Assembly (NCBI RefSeq): GCF_014932895.1
Contig: NZ_JACYOF010000015.1
Coordinates: 1,759-65,758 of the forward strand
Direction of reading: 5' to 3'
Length of the DNA: 64,000 nucleotides
Origin: Bacillus thuringiensis
Lineage (GTDB): Bacteria > Bacillota > Bacilli > Bacillales > Bacillaceae_G
Part shown: in pieces, positions 1 through 9,357 of the stretch
How the letters are laid out: each line of letters begins with the position of its first letter
Numbering within the stretch: position 1 is the stretch's first letter
The notes under the pieces: model-generated
The model's database searches: none
What the model saw: only the letters and a program-made list of their open reading frames with translations
Told to the model about the DNA's origin: nothing
Made by a program: the position numbers and the translations under genes

Positions 1-1179
<1,179 letters not shown>

Positions 1180-1285
1180 AATAATCAATTTTTCTTATTA
1201 ATTCTTAACATAATATGTAACCAGTATATGTTTATTTCGATTTAAGAAAAAATACTTTAAATGTGAATTTTTAAGAGAATCAGTA

Positions 1286-2666
1286 TTGAACTACCCCCAC
1301 TTTCACTTCGTTTAGAAGTGGGGGATTCCTAAGTAAAGAGTTCTATCGAACTCTAATTTATTAGGCTAGCCCCGCAGTCCTTGCGGTTAGAAGCCTTATC
1401 GCTTCATTCTTTAGATTGATACTTGCGTTAATATCCCTATCATGATGTGTATGACAAGAAGGACAGTCCCATTTACGTAGGTTGAGATTTTTAACGTCTT
1501 TGTTTCGATATCCACAACAAGAACATAATTGGCTTGAAGCAAATGTTTTCGATACGGCAATGACTTGTTTGCCATACCATTTTGCTTTATATTCCAACAT
1601 GGTTCGAAATTGTGACCATGATACCTCACTAATCGCTTTTGCTAACTTATGATTCTTTAACATATTCGATACTTGCAAATCCTCTATACCAATAACATCG
1701 TGGTTTTTGATGATTTCAGTTGAGATTTTGTCCAAGTAATCTTTTCTAGCATTTGCTATGTATTCATGAATTCTAGCTACTTTTACTCGTTGTTTATTCC
1801 GGCGAGAAGATCCTTTTATTCTTCTAGAAAGAACACGCTGTGCTTTTGCTAACTTCTCTTCTAACGATCGAAAAAATTTCGGATTTTCATAGGGTGGTCC
1901 CTCTGACAAAACAGCGAAATCTTTTAGTCCCACATCCATCCCAATGTAAGAATTTGTTTTCGGAAGTTCTTGCACCTCTGTTTCAACTAACAATGACACA
2001 AAGTATCTACCAGAAGGGTTGCGTCTAACCGTAGCATTTAAAATACGTCCCTGTACTTCACGACTTTTGGCAAATCGAACAAGACCTAGTTTTGGCAATT
2101 TTATTTTGTTTCCTACGACGGCAATGTTTTCATTTGTTTGTTTTGTGGTGTAAGATTGTACATTGTTCTTCTTAGATTTAAAACGCGGGGCACCGTTTTG
2201 TTTTTTGAAAAAGCGAGTATAAGCATCCGCAAGGTTGCGAACAGACGACTGAATCGCAATACTATCCACTTCTTTTAGCCAAGCAAACTCTTTCTTCATG
2301 GCAGGAAGTTTGGCAGAGCATGTACCATATGTCAAACCTTTTCCAGTTTCTTTGTATACATGATCCCATAGAGAGAGGAAATGATTGAATACAAAACGAG
2401 AACAACCAATCGTTTTATTGATTAGTGTCGCTTGTACTTTATTTGGATAGATACGAAATTTATATGCTTTATTAATGATCATTCATTTCACCTCCATTTC
2501 GATATGCTTCTATTGTACAACAAACATACATTCGGTTGGTAGTGAAGTAACACTTATGTATGTCGAACAATTAAGATGGCTTCCTGCCATCCCTTGTCCA
2601 AAGCCAATTCATCTCCCACCTACTCACTTCGCGTTCCTTGAGGAAGGAGTCTTCTTGGCTAAAATG
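1286..2666 (-). mobile_element. IS200/IS605-type element carrying tnpB only
   Basis: Reading the minus strand, the left end begins just after TTTAT (2671-2667) with CATTTTAGCC and the shared block ACTCCTTCCTC. The right end is TTGAACTAC at 1286, next to a hairpin with arms CCCCCACTT (1294-1302) and AAGTGGGGG (1316-1324). The same left-end and right-end motifs bound the tnpB-less copies elsewhere in the window, which is how the 1381-bp boundaries were set. No TnpA (Y1 transposase) is present, so movement would need one in trans. The lack of target duplication and the subterminal hairpin are standard for the family. Confidence 0.8.
1361..2482 (-). CDS. tnpB: TnpB RNA-guided endonuclease (IS200/IS605 family)
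   Basis: 373 residues, normal for TnpB. The RuvC-like triad is visible as D183 (GMDVGLKDF), E267 (IGIEDLQ) and D350 (HDRDINAS). The zinc finger is C320-x2-C323 and C340-x2-C343, between the second and third RuvC motifs as expected. The N-terminus [15 protein letters not shown] is the typical helix-turn start of the family. TnpB proteins form a complex with an RNA (omega-RNA) from the 3' end of the gene and the right end, and cut DNA next to the target motif. Here the guide would be read from the DNA just beyond 1286, and the target motif inferred from the left end is TTTAT. All catalytic residues are present, so it may be active. It starts at ATG 2482 with GGAGGTG upstream. Confidence 0.93.
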   Translation of the reverse strand: MIINKAYKFRIYPNKVQATLINKTIGCSRFVFNHFLSLWDHVYKETGKGLTYGTCSAKLPAMKKEFAWLKEVDSIAIQSSVRNLADAYTRFFKKQNGAPRFKSKKNNVQSYTTKQTNENIAVVGNKIKLPKLGLVRFAKSREVQGRILNATVRRNPSGRYFVSLLVETEVQELPKTNSYIGMDVGLKDFAVLSEGPPYENPKFFRSLEEKLAKAQRVLSRRIKGSSRRNKQRVKVARIHEYIANARKDYLDKISTEIIKNHDVIGIEDLQVSNMLKNHKLAKAISEVSWSQFRTMLEYKAKWYGKQVIAVSKTFASSQLCSCCGYRNKDVKNLNLRKWDCPSCHTHHDRDINASINLKNEAIRLLTARTAGLA

Positions 2667-2786
2667 ATAAACTCAATTTCCTCATCTCCTCCAACTGAAT
2701 AGGCTTCAGATAATAACTTTTTACATCTAAGAATGGTCTTCAATTCTTCATTAAGATTCATATAGATCCTTCAGGGGTTAGTTAAA

Positions 2787-3032
2787 TCAGATTAGAAAGG
2801 TATAAGAAACTAAGCAGATAACCATGATAGCTCCAACGATAGTAGTGATTAGTGCCAGGAAGCTAAGAACAATATAATATAAGAAGTAAGCGCCAATGAT
2901 AATTGCTATTAAAAGCCCAACTATGAGAGATAATGTTCCAATTGTATGTAGAGAAATTACATTTAAAAGTACTAAAGCTATGACTACTAAACCTATAATG
3001 CTGAGGTTTCGCATGGTTATCGCTCTTTTCAT
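2787..3032 (-). CDS. Small hydrophobic membrane protein
   Basis: 81 residues, mostly Ile, Leu and Val, with two to three possible membrane helices (about residues 10-28, 33-55 and 60-80). No family recognised. A second ATG at 3014 could be the true start, since neither has a strong ribosome site. It lies downstream of the par operon on the same strand, separated by a non-coding mobile element and AT-rich iterons, so it may once have been co-transcribed with it. A role in plasmid maintenance is only a guess from position. Confidence 0.5.
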   Translation of the reverse strand: MKRAITMRNLSIIGLVVIALVLLNVISLHTIGTLSLIVGLLIAIIIGAYFLYYIVLSFLALITTIVGAIMVICLVSYTFLI

Positions 3033-3039
3033 TTTTGGA

Positions 3040-3080
3040 TTTATAATTTTATAGATTTATAATTTTATAAAATTATAAAC
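3040..3080. repeat. AT-rich iteron-like cluster, left copy
   Basis: Consists of overlapping TTTATAATTTTATA and TATAAAATTATAAA motifs. A near-identical cluster lies at 3526-3572, on the other side of the 343-bp mobile element. Related motifs flank the par operon at 4801-5100. Confidence 0.55.
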
Positions 3081-3130
3081 ATGTATATTTTATTTGTTTG
3101 ATTTTAGTTTTTATGAATGAATATTTTTAT

Positions 3131-3473
3131 CGAATTTACCGAAAGAATTCTCCTTCCTCGAGCGTGTGAAGGGTGCTAGCCCAACGGTAGGTGGGAGATG
3201 AATTTCGGTTTGGCATAGCCAAAAACTTTTGATAAACTAGCTATATGAAGTTCTTTGATAACTTGATATAGGAGGTTGCAGGAAGAAAATAGAGTGCGAA
3301 AACCAAGCCATTCGGTTCCTGCGTAAAATATCAACCGTACCCAGAGAGCATCCAATCGTTGGACATCTAGGGGTGGAAAACCCCGAAGTAACGCTCAGGG
3401 AGACGAAAGGTTGCTTTCGTCTTGGAACTGAGAAGCTCCCACTTCAAGTTTTGCTAAGTGGCGAGTAGTTCAC
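3131..3473 (+). mobile_element. tnpB-less IS200/IS605-type element, type B copy 1
   Basis: Begins with CGAATTTACC directly after TTTAT (3126-3130) and ends at GTAGTTCAC. It is almost identical to 61516-61858. It has no open frame of note but strong RNA-type structure in its right half: TCCAA/TTGGA, GGGGT/ACCCC, and a nested stem with outer arms CTCAG/CTGAG and inner arms ACGAAAG/CTTTCGT, then a terminal CCCACTT/AAGTGG hairpin. The left end shares the CTCCTTCCTC block with the tnpB element. It looks like a passive element that keeps the ends and an omega-RNA-like region but has lost both proteins. Confidence 0.75.
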
Positions 3474-3525
3474 AACAAAATGGACATAATGACTAACAAA
3501 CAACTTAAATGGTATAGTTAGATGA

Positions 3526-3572
3526 TTGATTTATAATTTTATAAATTTATATTTTTATAAAATTATAAACAG
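3526..3572. repeat. AT-rich iteron-like cluster, right copy
   Basis: TTTATAATTTTATAAATTTATA followed by TTTTATAAAATTATAAAC. Matches the cluster at 3040-3080 and lies just downstream of the par operon. Probably a binding site of the small partition protein, by comparison with the 4801-5100 array. Confidence 0.5.
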
Positions 3573-3606
3573 TGTTATTTAGAAAGGTATAAATTATATT
3601 TTATAC

Positions 3607-3966
3607 CTATTCCTGATTTTTCTTCAATTCCAACACTTGTTTAACTGCATTTTTTACTAATTTTTGCTTTGCAGTAGGTAAAGCAGCAACCTTTTCTTCA
3701 ATCAACATATTTATCACTTCGTAGATCTTCATATCTTCAATTGTAGCGAGTGTAGATATGGCTGTATGTGTCTCTAATGAAACTCGGAATGATTTTGGTA
3801 ATTCTTTTGTAGTAAGTTTTCTCTTAGGTTTTTCAAAGAGCTTACCATCTTCAGGAAAACTACGTTCCTGCTTTTTTTGACTTTCTGGTGTAATTGTTAC
3901 CGAACCTTCAGTTTTCTTTCTTCTCATACCAAGTTGTTGTTTGTCTATATCCAATTTGTTATCCAT
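3607..3966 (-). CDS. Small DNA-binding partner of ParA (DUF5388/ribbon-helix-helix type, ParB-like)
   Basis: 119 residues. The first 60 are basic and disordered. Residues about 60-118 (KSFRVSLETHTAISTLATIEDMKIYEVINMLIEEKV) have the strand-helix-helix pattern of ribbon-helix-helix DNA-binding proteins and resemble the small RepC/DUF5388 partners of plasmid ParA proteins in Gram-positive bacteria. It starts 4 bp after the ParA stop, with its ribosome site inside the end of the parA gene, so the two form an operon. By analogy it would bind the AT-rich iterons on either side of the operon as centromere and operator. Family assignment is by pattern, not by search. Confidence 0.75.
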   Translation of the reverse strand: MDNKLDIDKQQLGMRRKKTEGSVTITPESQKKQERSFPEDGKLFEKPKRKLTTKELPKSFRVSLETHTAISTLATIEDMKIYEVINMLIEEKVAALPTAKQKLVKNAVKQVLELKKNQE

Positions 3967-3970
3967 TTGT

Positions 3971-4786
3971 TTATCTCATTCCTTCCAAAATTTCGATTCT
4001 TTTTTCAACTTCATCTGCAATATTTCGATATACATTATGAACGTTTTTATCATGCACATCTTTCAGGTTATAAGTGATTCCTGTTCTGTCAAACCTTTTT
4101 AAACGGGCCATTTGTTTAATAATATTTTTGAATACATTTGGTTTACCAAAAATTTCTTCTGCTTCTTGGAGGATGTCCTTATCAATTTCATTACCGTTTT
4201 GCATTAATACAGGTAACGCTCCAATGATCTCTAATGGTAATTCATAATCATCTGCTAGTGAAAAAACATGTTCAATATATTTCTGAGCGCCTTTTAAGGA
4301 TCTTTCCTGTGTTTGTAATATAACCATAACATAATCACTTGAAACCAGTGCGCTATCCGCAAATTTATTTAATTGTGGTGGAACATCAATTAAAATAAAG
4401 TCGTAATTTTCTTTAATTGTACTTAATTGTTTTGCGAAATAAGTATCTTGTGAATAGTCATCTTCAAAATTTCTGAAGAGGAACTTTTCGTATGTTTGCA
4501 AATCTTCATAGGAAGGAAGTAAGTCTAAATTTGGTAATACGTTAATTAAAGCGCTTTGTAGATTTCCATCTATAAGTGCCATAGCTAATGTTTTTTTGAA
4601 TTCAGGTTCTATCGAATGTACTTTCTTCATCGTATTGAAAAGTAGATCTGTAGCATTTGCTTGAGGATCTAAATCTACTAATAATGTCTTTTTACCTTGT
4701 TTTGCAAATGTATAAGCTAGCATTACAGCGTTAGTAGTTTTTCCAACTCCACCCTTAAAGTTTCCTGTTGTGATAACCTTGCACAT
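3971..4786 (-). CDS. parA: ParA-type partition ATPase
   Basis: 271 residues. The deviant Walker A motif KGGVGKTT is at residues 11-18, with the signature lysine. The Walker A' motif (LLVDLDPQANAT) follows at about 37-48 and Walker B (FILIDVPP) at about 129-136. These define the ParA/MinD family, which segregates plasmids by forming ATP-dependent gradients on the nucleoid with a ParB-like partner. The start ATG has GAGGTGACGG upstream. It lacks the long N-terminal DNA-binding extension of type Ia ParA, so it is a small type Ib-like or RepB-like ParA that relies on its partner to bind the centromere. The operon lies about 0.9 kb upstream of and divergent from rep. Confidence 0.92.
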   Translation of the reverse strand: MCKVITTGNFKGGVGKTTNAVMLAYTFAKQGKKTLLVDLDPQANATDLLFNTMKKVHSIEPEFKKTLAMALIDGNLQSALINVLPNLDLLPSYEDLQTYEKFLFRNFEDDYSQDTYFAKQLSTIKENYDFILIDVPPQLNKFADSALVSSDYVMVILQTQERSLKGAQKYIEHVFSLADDYELPLEIIGALPVLMQNGNEIDKDILQEAEEIFGKPNVFKNIIKQMARLKRFDRTGITYNLKDVHDKNVHNVYRNIADEVEKRIEILEGMR

Positions 4787-4800
4787 TTTCCGTCACCTCG

Positions 4801-5100
4801 TAAAAAAAGTTTTTTATACTTTTATAATTTTATAATTTCATTTTATAACACAAACAACCGATAGTAAAGTATAAAAGTATAAATTTATACTTTTATAAAA
4901 AAACAGAGCGATTTCTATTAATATATGAAGTTTAGATATTTAGATTAGTAAAATGCTTTTAAATCAAGCTTTATTAATGTTTTAAAATCCTGAAATTTAA
5001 TTTATAAAATTATAAAAATATAAATTTATAAAAAAATAGACTCTTTTCATTTCAAAAACAGTACTTTTATAAAATTATAAAAGTATAAAAGTATAAAACA
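4801..5100. repeat. AT-rich iterons between par operon and rep leader (candidate centromere/operator)
   Basis: At least four clusters of GTATAAAA, TTATAAAATTATAAA and their inverses occur at about 4810-4845, 4870-4900, 5003-5035 and 5064-5099. One is a near palindrome, AGTATAAATTTATACTTTTA. The same GTATAAAA unit is repeated six times at 12453-12500. The position between the divergent par and rep genes fits a parS/operator site. Confidence 0.65.
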
Positions 5101-5156
5101 AAATCTTCGTTTTTGGAAAGAGTGAAATGTTGCAAGTCAGATAGTTATTTACAAAC

Positions 5157-5195
5157 AAAAAAACTTGTTGTAACGTTATAGACAACAAGTTTTCT
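5157..5195 (-). terminator. Rho-independent terminator
   Basis: Arms ACTTGTTGT (5163-5171) and ACAACAAGT (5182-5190). On the minus strand it is followed by a run of seven T. It could end transcription arriving from the rep-leader side. Confidence 0.5.
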
Positions 5196-5289
5196 CAACG
5201 CAATTCGATTTAGTTTGATAATATACATAAAAAATTCGTAAGAATTTGTAGGATATATATAAGACACATAAACACAAAAAACAAATAAA

Positions 5290-5486
5290 AAAAGAACGGC
5301 TGTCTACTTGAGATTTGGAAGATCTCAAACCAGACAGAGGAAGTAGATCTGCTGGACACATTTCTACTTCTTGGTGAATACAATTTGCTGGACACATCTT
5401 GTATTCGATTTACGTCACTGCACGAACCAGTGAGTAAACTTCCCAAACCGTTCTAATTAACTATGCTATTGAGATATGAAATATCT
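5290..5486 (-). ncRNA. Putative antisense RNA controlling rep (RNAIII-like)
   Basis: A sigma-A-like promoter on the minus strand (TTTACA, 17-bp spacer, TATACT; 5521-5493) would start an RNA near 5486 running leftwards. It would contain hairpin D (5409-5438), two equal hairpins C and B with the same loop (5376-5406 and 5340-5370), and end at hairpin A (arms 5300-5305 and 5332-5337, inner arms 5308-5314 and 5322-5328), which on this strand is followed by TTCTTTTTTT. This gives an RNA of about 195 nt complementary to the rep leader. Plasmids of the pIP501/pAMbeta1 group control rep by just such an antisense RNA through attenuation. Promoter, structure and terminator are seen; the function is inferred from that family. 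Confidence 0.65.
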
Positions 5487-5492
5487 CCTATT

Positions 5493-5521
5493 AGTATAGT
5501 TAATTAGTGTAGATTTGTAAA
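5493..5521 (-). promoter_or_regulatory. Promoter of the antisense RNA
   Basis: On the minus strand, the -35 TTTACA (5521-5516) and -10 TATACT (5498-5493) are separated by exactly 17 bp. Each hexamer matches the sigma-A consensus at four or five of six positions. Confidence 0.65.
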
Positions 5522-5611
5522 GATAGAAACCCTTATTTAAGTGCATCTATAAGCGTATTTAATTATGGATTTTTCTACCTTTGTATACAATTCGGGAAGT
5601 CTATTTATTTA

Positions 5612-5644
5612 GGTGAGCAGTGATATAACTGCTCACCTTTTTTG
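5612..5644 (+). terminator. Attenuator terminator upstream of rep
   Basis: Perfect 10-bp stem GGTGAGCAGT (5612-5621) and ACTGCTCACC (5628-5637), loop GATATA, followed by seven T. Its place between leader and ribosome site makes it a conditional terminator rather than the end of another gene. Confidence 0.85.
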
Positions 5645-5676
5645 TTGTCTTAAATCTAGTAGAAAGGAGATCCAAC

Positions 5677-7233
5677 ATGAATACAGTACAGAAAGCTATT
5701 AATCTTATACTTCATAAAGGTTTACGAAAATATAAATCTAGAAACTCAAAAGCTGCTTTAGTATCTATTACAAAACAAGAGAAATTTGAAGACAAAATGC
5801 TGAATGGTAAAAAAAATAAAAAAGGGTCTATATTTATTACTCGTAAAAAAGCTGATTTAAGCGCACCTTTTGGTACAAGAGGGGTAGTGTTATCATCTGA
5901 GGAAGCTACACTAGATCATGTTGGACAAGCTTCTCACTGGACACCTAATGTATATAATTTTGGTACATATAGCGAAAATGGTCTTCGTACAATCGTTGGA
6001 CATACGGAAAAGAACTTACAGCAAATTAATTGTTTCGTAATTGATATTGATTCGAAGTCATTCCCAATGACAGCGATTAATGATGTTGCGTTAAATGCTG
6101 GTTTTGGTGTGCCGACTATGATCCTTCAAACTACAAAGGGTTACCAAGTATATTATGTTCTAGATAAAGCTGTATATGTAACAAATAAAAAGAACTATAT
6201 CGCTATTAAATCAGCGAAAAGAATCTCTCAAAACTTGAGAGAAATGTTTGCGGAAAGCCTACCACAAGTAGATTTAACATGTAATCACTTTGGATTCTTC
6301 AGAATGCCTTCAGAAGAGAATATCATTATGTTCTTTGAGGAAAATGTATATTCTTTCAAGGAGCTGCAGGAATGGAGTAAGAGACAGGATGATAACAAAG
6401 GTAAAGAATTTTTCGCAATTCCAGGCAAAAATAACGTAATTGAAACGCCATTTTCTAAAAACAAACCTGTAGAGCAACCAAAACAGGTAGAAGAAGCATG
6501 GTTTAAGCAAGTTATAAATTGCACGAATATAGCGCCACGCCAAACAAAAGCAGGGCGTAATAATGCAATTTTCACTCTTTCATTAGCATGTTTCCAAAGT
6601 GAAGTGTCAATTAAAGAAACACTAGATATGATGGATCAGTTTAATAGTAACCTGGAACAACCTTTAGAGCATGCTGAGGTTAGAGGGATTGTCATGTCTG
6701 CATATTCAGGAAAGTACCAGGCTGCACATAAAGATTACATTGATCGTCTACTTCAAACATATGCAACACCTGGACAAGTTAATTCGTTTAGATCACCAGC
6801 TGCATTTTGGAGAAAACACAAAAAGCAACGTGAGGATCGAGTACGTTCTCATTGGCATGAGTGGGAAGCGGATATTATGGCTTTCCTGTCAATGAATTCT
6901 AAAAACAAACCTGTGCTATACTTTACACAAAAAGAACTATGTGAAGCGATTAATATCCCTAGAAGTACCCTAAATACTGTCTTGAAGAAGAGTAATAAAA
7001 TATATAAGACTGTTGAAGGTAAAGGGAAAATGGCGAAAACAGGTTTTTCAACGATTGGAATGTTAATTTCATATGCATTATGTGAAAAAGGGCAAAAAAG
7101 AGAGAGTTATTTAAGCTATTTAAACGAGATATTTCCTCAAATGGGTAATATCTTACTACAAGCAAAGAACGATAGCGCTATGGCAGAAGAAACCGTGTCA
7201 TACAGCCTAATCGAAGGGCTACCAGCTGGTTAA
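5677..7233 (+). CDS. rep: Plasmid replication initiator, pAMbeta1/pXO2 RepS type
   Basis: 518 residues, about the size of RepE/RepR/RepS of the Inc18 and pXO2-pAW63 group. Residues 118-130 (NCFVIDIDSKS) and 148-163 (ILQTTKGYQVYYVL) resemble the primase-like core of this family, with D123 and D125 as likely metal ligands. Residues about 405-440 (FTQKELCEAINIPRSTLNTVLKK) look like a helix-turn-helix. The start ATG has AAAGGAGATCC upstream. In this family Rep opens an origin immediately downstream of its own gene for unidirectional theta replication, and its level is set by antisense RNA and attenuation. Both expected control elements are visible upstream, and a topoisomerase gene, another hallmark of pAMbeta1, lies 5.5 kb downstream. 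Family placement is from memory of the sequences. Confidence 0.88.
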   Translation: MNTVQKAINLILHKGLRKYKSRNSKAALVSITKQEKFEDKMLNGKKNKKGSIFITRKKADLSAPFGTRGVVLSSEEATLDHVGQASHWTPNVYNFGTYSENGLRTIVGHTEKNLQQINCFVIDIDSKSFPMTAINDVALNAGFGVPTMILQTTKGYQVYYVLDKAVYVTNKKNYIAIKSAKRISQNLREMFAESLPQVDLTCNHFGFFRMPSEENIIMFFEENVYSFKELQEWSKRQDDNKGKEFFAIPGKNNVIETPFSKNKPVEQPKQVEEAWFKQVINCTNIAPRQTKAGRNNAIFTLSLACFQSEVSIKETLDMMDQFNSNLEQPLEHAEVRGIVMSAYSGKYQAAHKDYIDRLLQTYATPGQVNSFRSPAAFWRKHKKQREDRVRSHWHEWEADIMAFLSMNSKNKPVLYFTQKELCEAINIPRSTLNTVLKKSNKIYKTVEGKGKMAKTGFSTIGMLISYALCEKGQKRESYLSYLNEIFPQMGNILLQAKNDSAMAEETVSYSLIEGLPAG

Positions 7234-7435
7234 TTTTTAATTGTCCACTGTGCCAATACATAATTATATCTACGATACATCTTTCGGACAGATAGCTATA
7301 GCGTTATACGATTACTAATTACAGATTTATTTATTGCTAGGGGGATGCTTTACGTTATTTAGGGTTATATACTCCTTATGGTATATGAAATTATCTAGAC
7401 TGTTTTAGAAATTTATTCTATTGATGGTGTGTTAT
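7234..7435 (+). other. Region after rep, candidate replication origin
   Basis: Non-coding, AT-rich, directly after rep. In pAMbeta1-type plasmids the minimal origin lies just downstream of the rep stop. Only a small inverted repeat (TATAC/GTATA at about 7367-7384) is evident. The call rests on position alone. Confidence 0.35.
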
Positions 7436-8188
7436 ATGGGTAAAAATTATTCTGTAGATCGTGATAAAAAGGGACGTTATAGACATTCTTATGTATTCAT
7501 GAGGGGGGCTGATATAGAGATCAAGTTACTCGGTCATGAAGGTTTGTTAAAAGGGAAAGTTACAACAATTGAGGAATATTATTGTGTTTTAGATGTGGAG
7601 GGGGATGGTGATTCTTATCAGGTAACTGTTAACTTTGCTGAAGTAAAATATATAAGGCATGAAGAGTTTGTGTCAGTTGAGGAAAGATCGCCTAATTATA
7701 GGCCTGAAGATAAGAAAACTTCATTTGTGTTTGAGATAGGGGAAAAGATAGCTTGTGCATTTAAAGATGGTAAGCGTATGAAAGGATTTGTATTATCTGA
7801 GGGAGCTTATTATCTGTATATCAAAACAGAGAAGGGCAATTTCTGTACGATTATGAAAAGTGCTTTATCTTATATTGCACATGGTAAACATACTGTATTA
7901 TTAGAGACAAATGATTTTTATACAGAGGAAATGAAAGCAGCTGGTTATATTAAACCAACGGAGTACGTTTTTTCTGTTGGGGATCAAATTACAGTGTTTT
8001 TTGCTAACGGTAAGAGTGTGACCGGTGCAGTTCTTGATGAAAGTAAGTATTGGGTGTTACTACAGTCTGAGAAGCTTCAACTTACTGTTTTAAAGGGTAG
8101 TTATTCTTATTTCAAGCATCAAAGCTATGAGAATAAGCCGTTCTTGTACCAGGCTAATAAGCGGTTAAAAAAGGAATTGAGGAAGTAG
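7436..8188 (+). CDS. Three tandem Hfq/LSm-like repeats (novel architecture)
   Basis: 250 residues from ATG 7436 (an upstream TTG at 7421 is in frame, but neither has a good ribosome site). Three repeats of about 48 residues are visible: 25-75, 101-148 and 181-228. Repeat 3 (ITVFFANGKSVTGAVL, then WVLLQSEK) aligns with Hfq Sm1 (VTVFLLNG-x-x-L-x-G). Repeat 2 ends KSALSYI, close to the Hfq Sm2 motif KHAISTI. Repeat 1 is the most diverged. Repeats are joined by charged linkers (76-100 and 149-180) and the tail is Lys-rich. Hfq normally forms a hexamer of single-domain chains, so two such chains could build one six-fold ring; that is inference. The position right after an antisense-controlled rep gene suggests RNA binding, perhaps in copy control. 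An unrelated small beta-barrel is the alternative. Confidence 0.65.
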   Translation: MGKNYSVDRDKKGRYRHSYVFMRGADIEIKLLGHEGLLKGKVTTIEEYYCVLDVEGDGDSYQVTVNFAEVKYIRHEEFVSVEERSPNYRPEDKKTSFVFEIGEKIACAFKDGKRMKGFVLSEGAYYLYIKTEKGNFCTIMKSALSYIAHGKHTVLLETNDFYTEEMKAAGYIKPTEYVFSVGDQITVFFANGKSVTGAVLDESKYWVLLQSEKLQLTVLKGSYSYFKHQSYENKPFLYQANKRLKKELRK

Positions 8189-8487
8189 GATTTTATTTGG
8201 TGATTAGTACCGATAGGATTTCAGAAAACCCCCACGCTAAGGGTATGCAAGATTTTATACAGTTTTTTAGCTAATTCAGTAACAAACGGGAAGCCTGAAA
8301 CTCATGCCATGATAGAAATGTATAAAAAAATGAATAGAGTTATAGAAAAGGAAAAAGGCCGATTCCTTGTGAGAATAAAGATCCGCCTTTTTCTTGCTAC
8401 CGATAATAGGACCTTATGTTAACTATCTATGAATATCTTATACATGATTCCCTACGATTCGCTATTTTGCGTCTCTTTCTTATACTT
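8189..8487. other. Intergenic region with gene remnant and terminator
   Basis: Contains a short open stretch with no start (about 8275-8420, reading SVTNGKPETHAMIEMYKK) that looks like the tail of a lost gene. A hairpin at about 8353-8396 (AAAAAGGC-rich left arm, GCCTTTTT right arm, one mismatch) is a probable terminator. Nothing else seen. Confidence 0.35.
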
Positions 8488-8841
8488 TTATTTTTTTTGA
8501 ATAAGACCAAACCCAATACCTGTAGGATCTGTTAAGTATGCAAGATAAAATTCATCAAACTCCATTTTCTCCCTTACCACTATTGCGCCATTATCTTTTG
8601 CTTTAGAGATTGAATCATCTATAGAATCAACTTCTATTTGAATTCGTGTTCCATGTGGATAATCATGAGATCCTTTACTTATTCCACCGTCAATTCCAGT
8701 TCTATCCGCACCTTTTTCCGTTAAAACAGACCAATAGTCCCATTGTGGTTCTGAAAATTTCCATCCAAATACCTTAGAGTAAAATTTTGTTGCCTTTTCT
8801 GGTTCCTGACTACTTAATTCAAATCCAATAACTTTCCCCAT
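8488..8841 (-). CDS. VOC (glyoxalase/bleomycin-resistance fold) protein
   Basis: 117 residues, the usual size for a single-chain VOC protein with two beta-alpha-beta-beta-beta modules. It opens GKVIGFELSSQEPEKATKFYSKVFGWKF, the typical start of the family, and ends AYLTDPTGIGFGLIQ, the typical second-module end with a metal-binding region. The start ATG has GAGGGG upstream. Substrate cannot be told; relatives include glyoxalase-like enzymes and antibiotic-binding proteins. It stands alone, with terminators on either side. Confidence 0.85.
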   Translation of the reverse strand: MGKVIGFELSSQEPEKATKFYSKVFGWKFSEPQWDYWSVLTEKGADRTGIDGGISKGSHDYPHGTRIQIEVDSIDDSISKAKDNGAIVVREKMEFDEFYLAYLTDPTGIGFGLIQKK

Positions 8842-9087
8842 TTTGAATCCCCTCTTTCAAAAAGTATAAGTATCCATTACAATAATTTTACGTTTTCCTA
8901 AAAAAACCTCTCTCCAAACAAAGAGGATTGAAATAAGTTCCAATAATGAGACGTTATGTTAACTATCTATGAATATCTCATACATGTGAAAAGGAAAGGA
9001 TTTTAAAATAGTTAGAATTTTCTTTTAATTCAGAAAATTATGAAGTGATCTAAAGATAGATTCAATAATAAGAGGAGGGATTATTGG

Positions 9088-9216
9088 ATGGATTCTTTAT
9101 TATTCGGAATGCTAGGAGGAATTATGCTGACCATCATCACAATAGGCCTTCAAATTAAATGGAAACTACAATCTATTGAAAGTTTATTAGAAAAAATTTC
9201 AAATCAAAAAAAGTAA
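9088..9216 (+). CDS. Small single-span membrane protein, 42 residues
   Basis: Starts at ATG 9088 behind a perfect AGGAGGG, six bases away. MDSLLFGMLGGIMLTIITIG forms one membrane helix, followed by an amphipathic charged tail (KWKLQSIESLLEKISNQKK). The strong ribosome site and clean structure support a real gene. The shape resembles small membrane peptides or holin-like proteins, but no function is assigned. Confidence 0.6.
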   Translation: MDSLLFGMLGGIMLTIITIGLQIKWKLQSIESLLEKISNQKK

Positions 9217-9281
9217 TATTACTTAACGGGGTACCGCCAACATTTTGACATAAAACCCACATTAATACATTTTCTGGAAGT

Positions 9282-9321
9282 AAAAAGACGATTTCCCATT
9301 CTAAGGGGAAATCGTCTTTTT
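9282..9321. terminator. Strong bidirectional terminator
   Basis: AAAAAGACGATTTCCC pairs with GGGGAAATCGTCTTTTT around a 6-nt loop. Placed between the small membrane protein (plus) and the acetyltransferase (minus), which converge here. Confidence 0.9.
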
Positions 9322-9357
9322 ACTTGTTTAAATAACCCTACTTGTAGAAGGAGATAT

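Larger units (their letters stand above)
5300..5645 (+). promoter_or_regulatory. Structured rep leader with attenuator
   Basis: On the sense strand the leader folds into hairpins A to E followed by terminator F (5612-5644), which sits only 33 bp before the rep start. Hairpin E is 5454-5506 (arms TAATTAACTAT/ATAGTTAATTA, inner GAGATAT/ATATCTC). CACTGC at 5416-5421 in hairpin D is complementary to GCAGTG at 5617-5622 in the terminator arm, so an alternative antiterminator pairing is possible. This matches transcriptional attenuation as known for pIP501-type plasmids. The sense promoter was not located with confidence; a weak candidate is TTGATA at 5215-5220. Confidence 0.6.
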
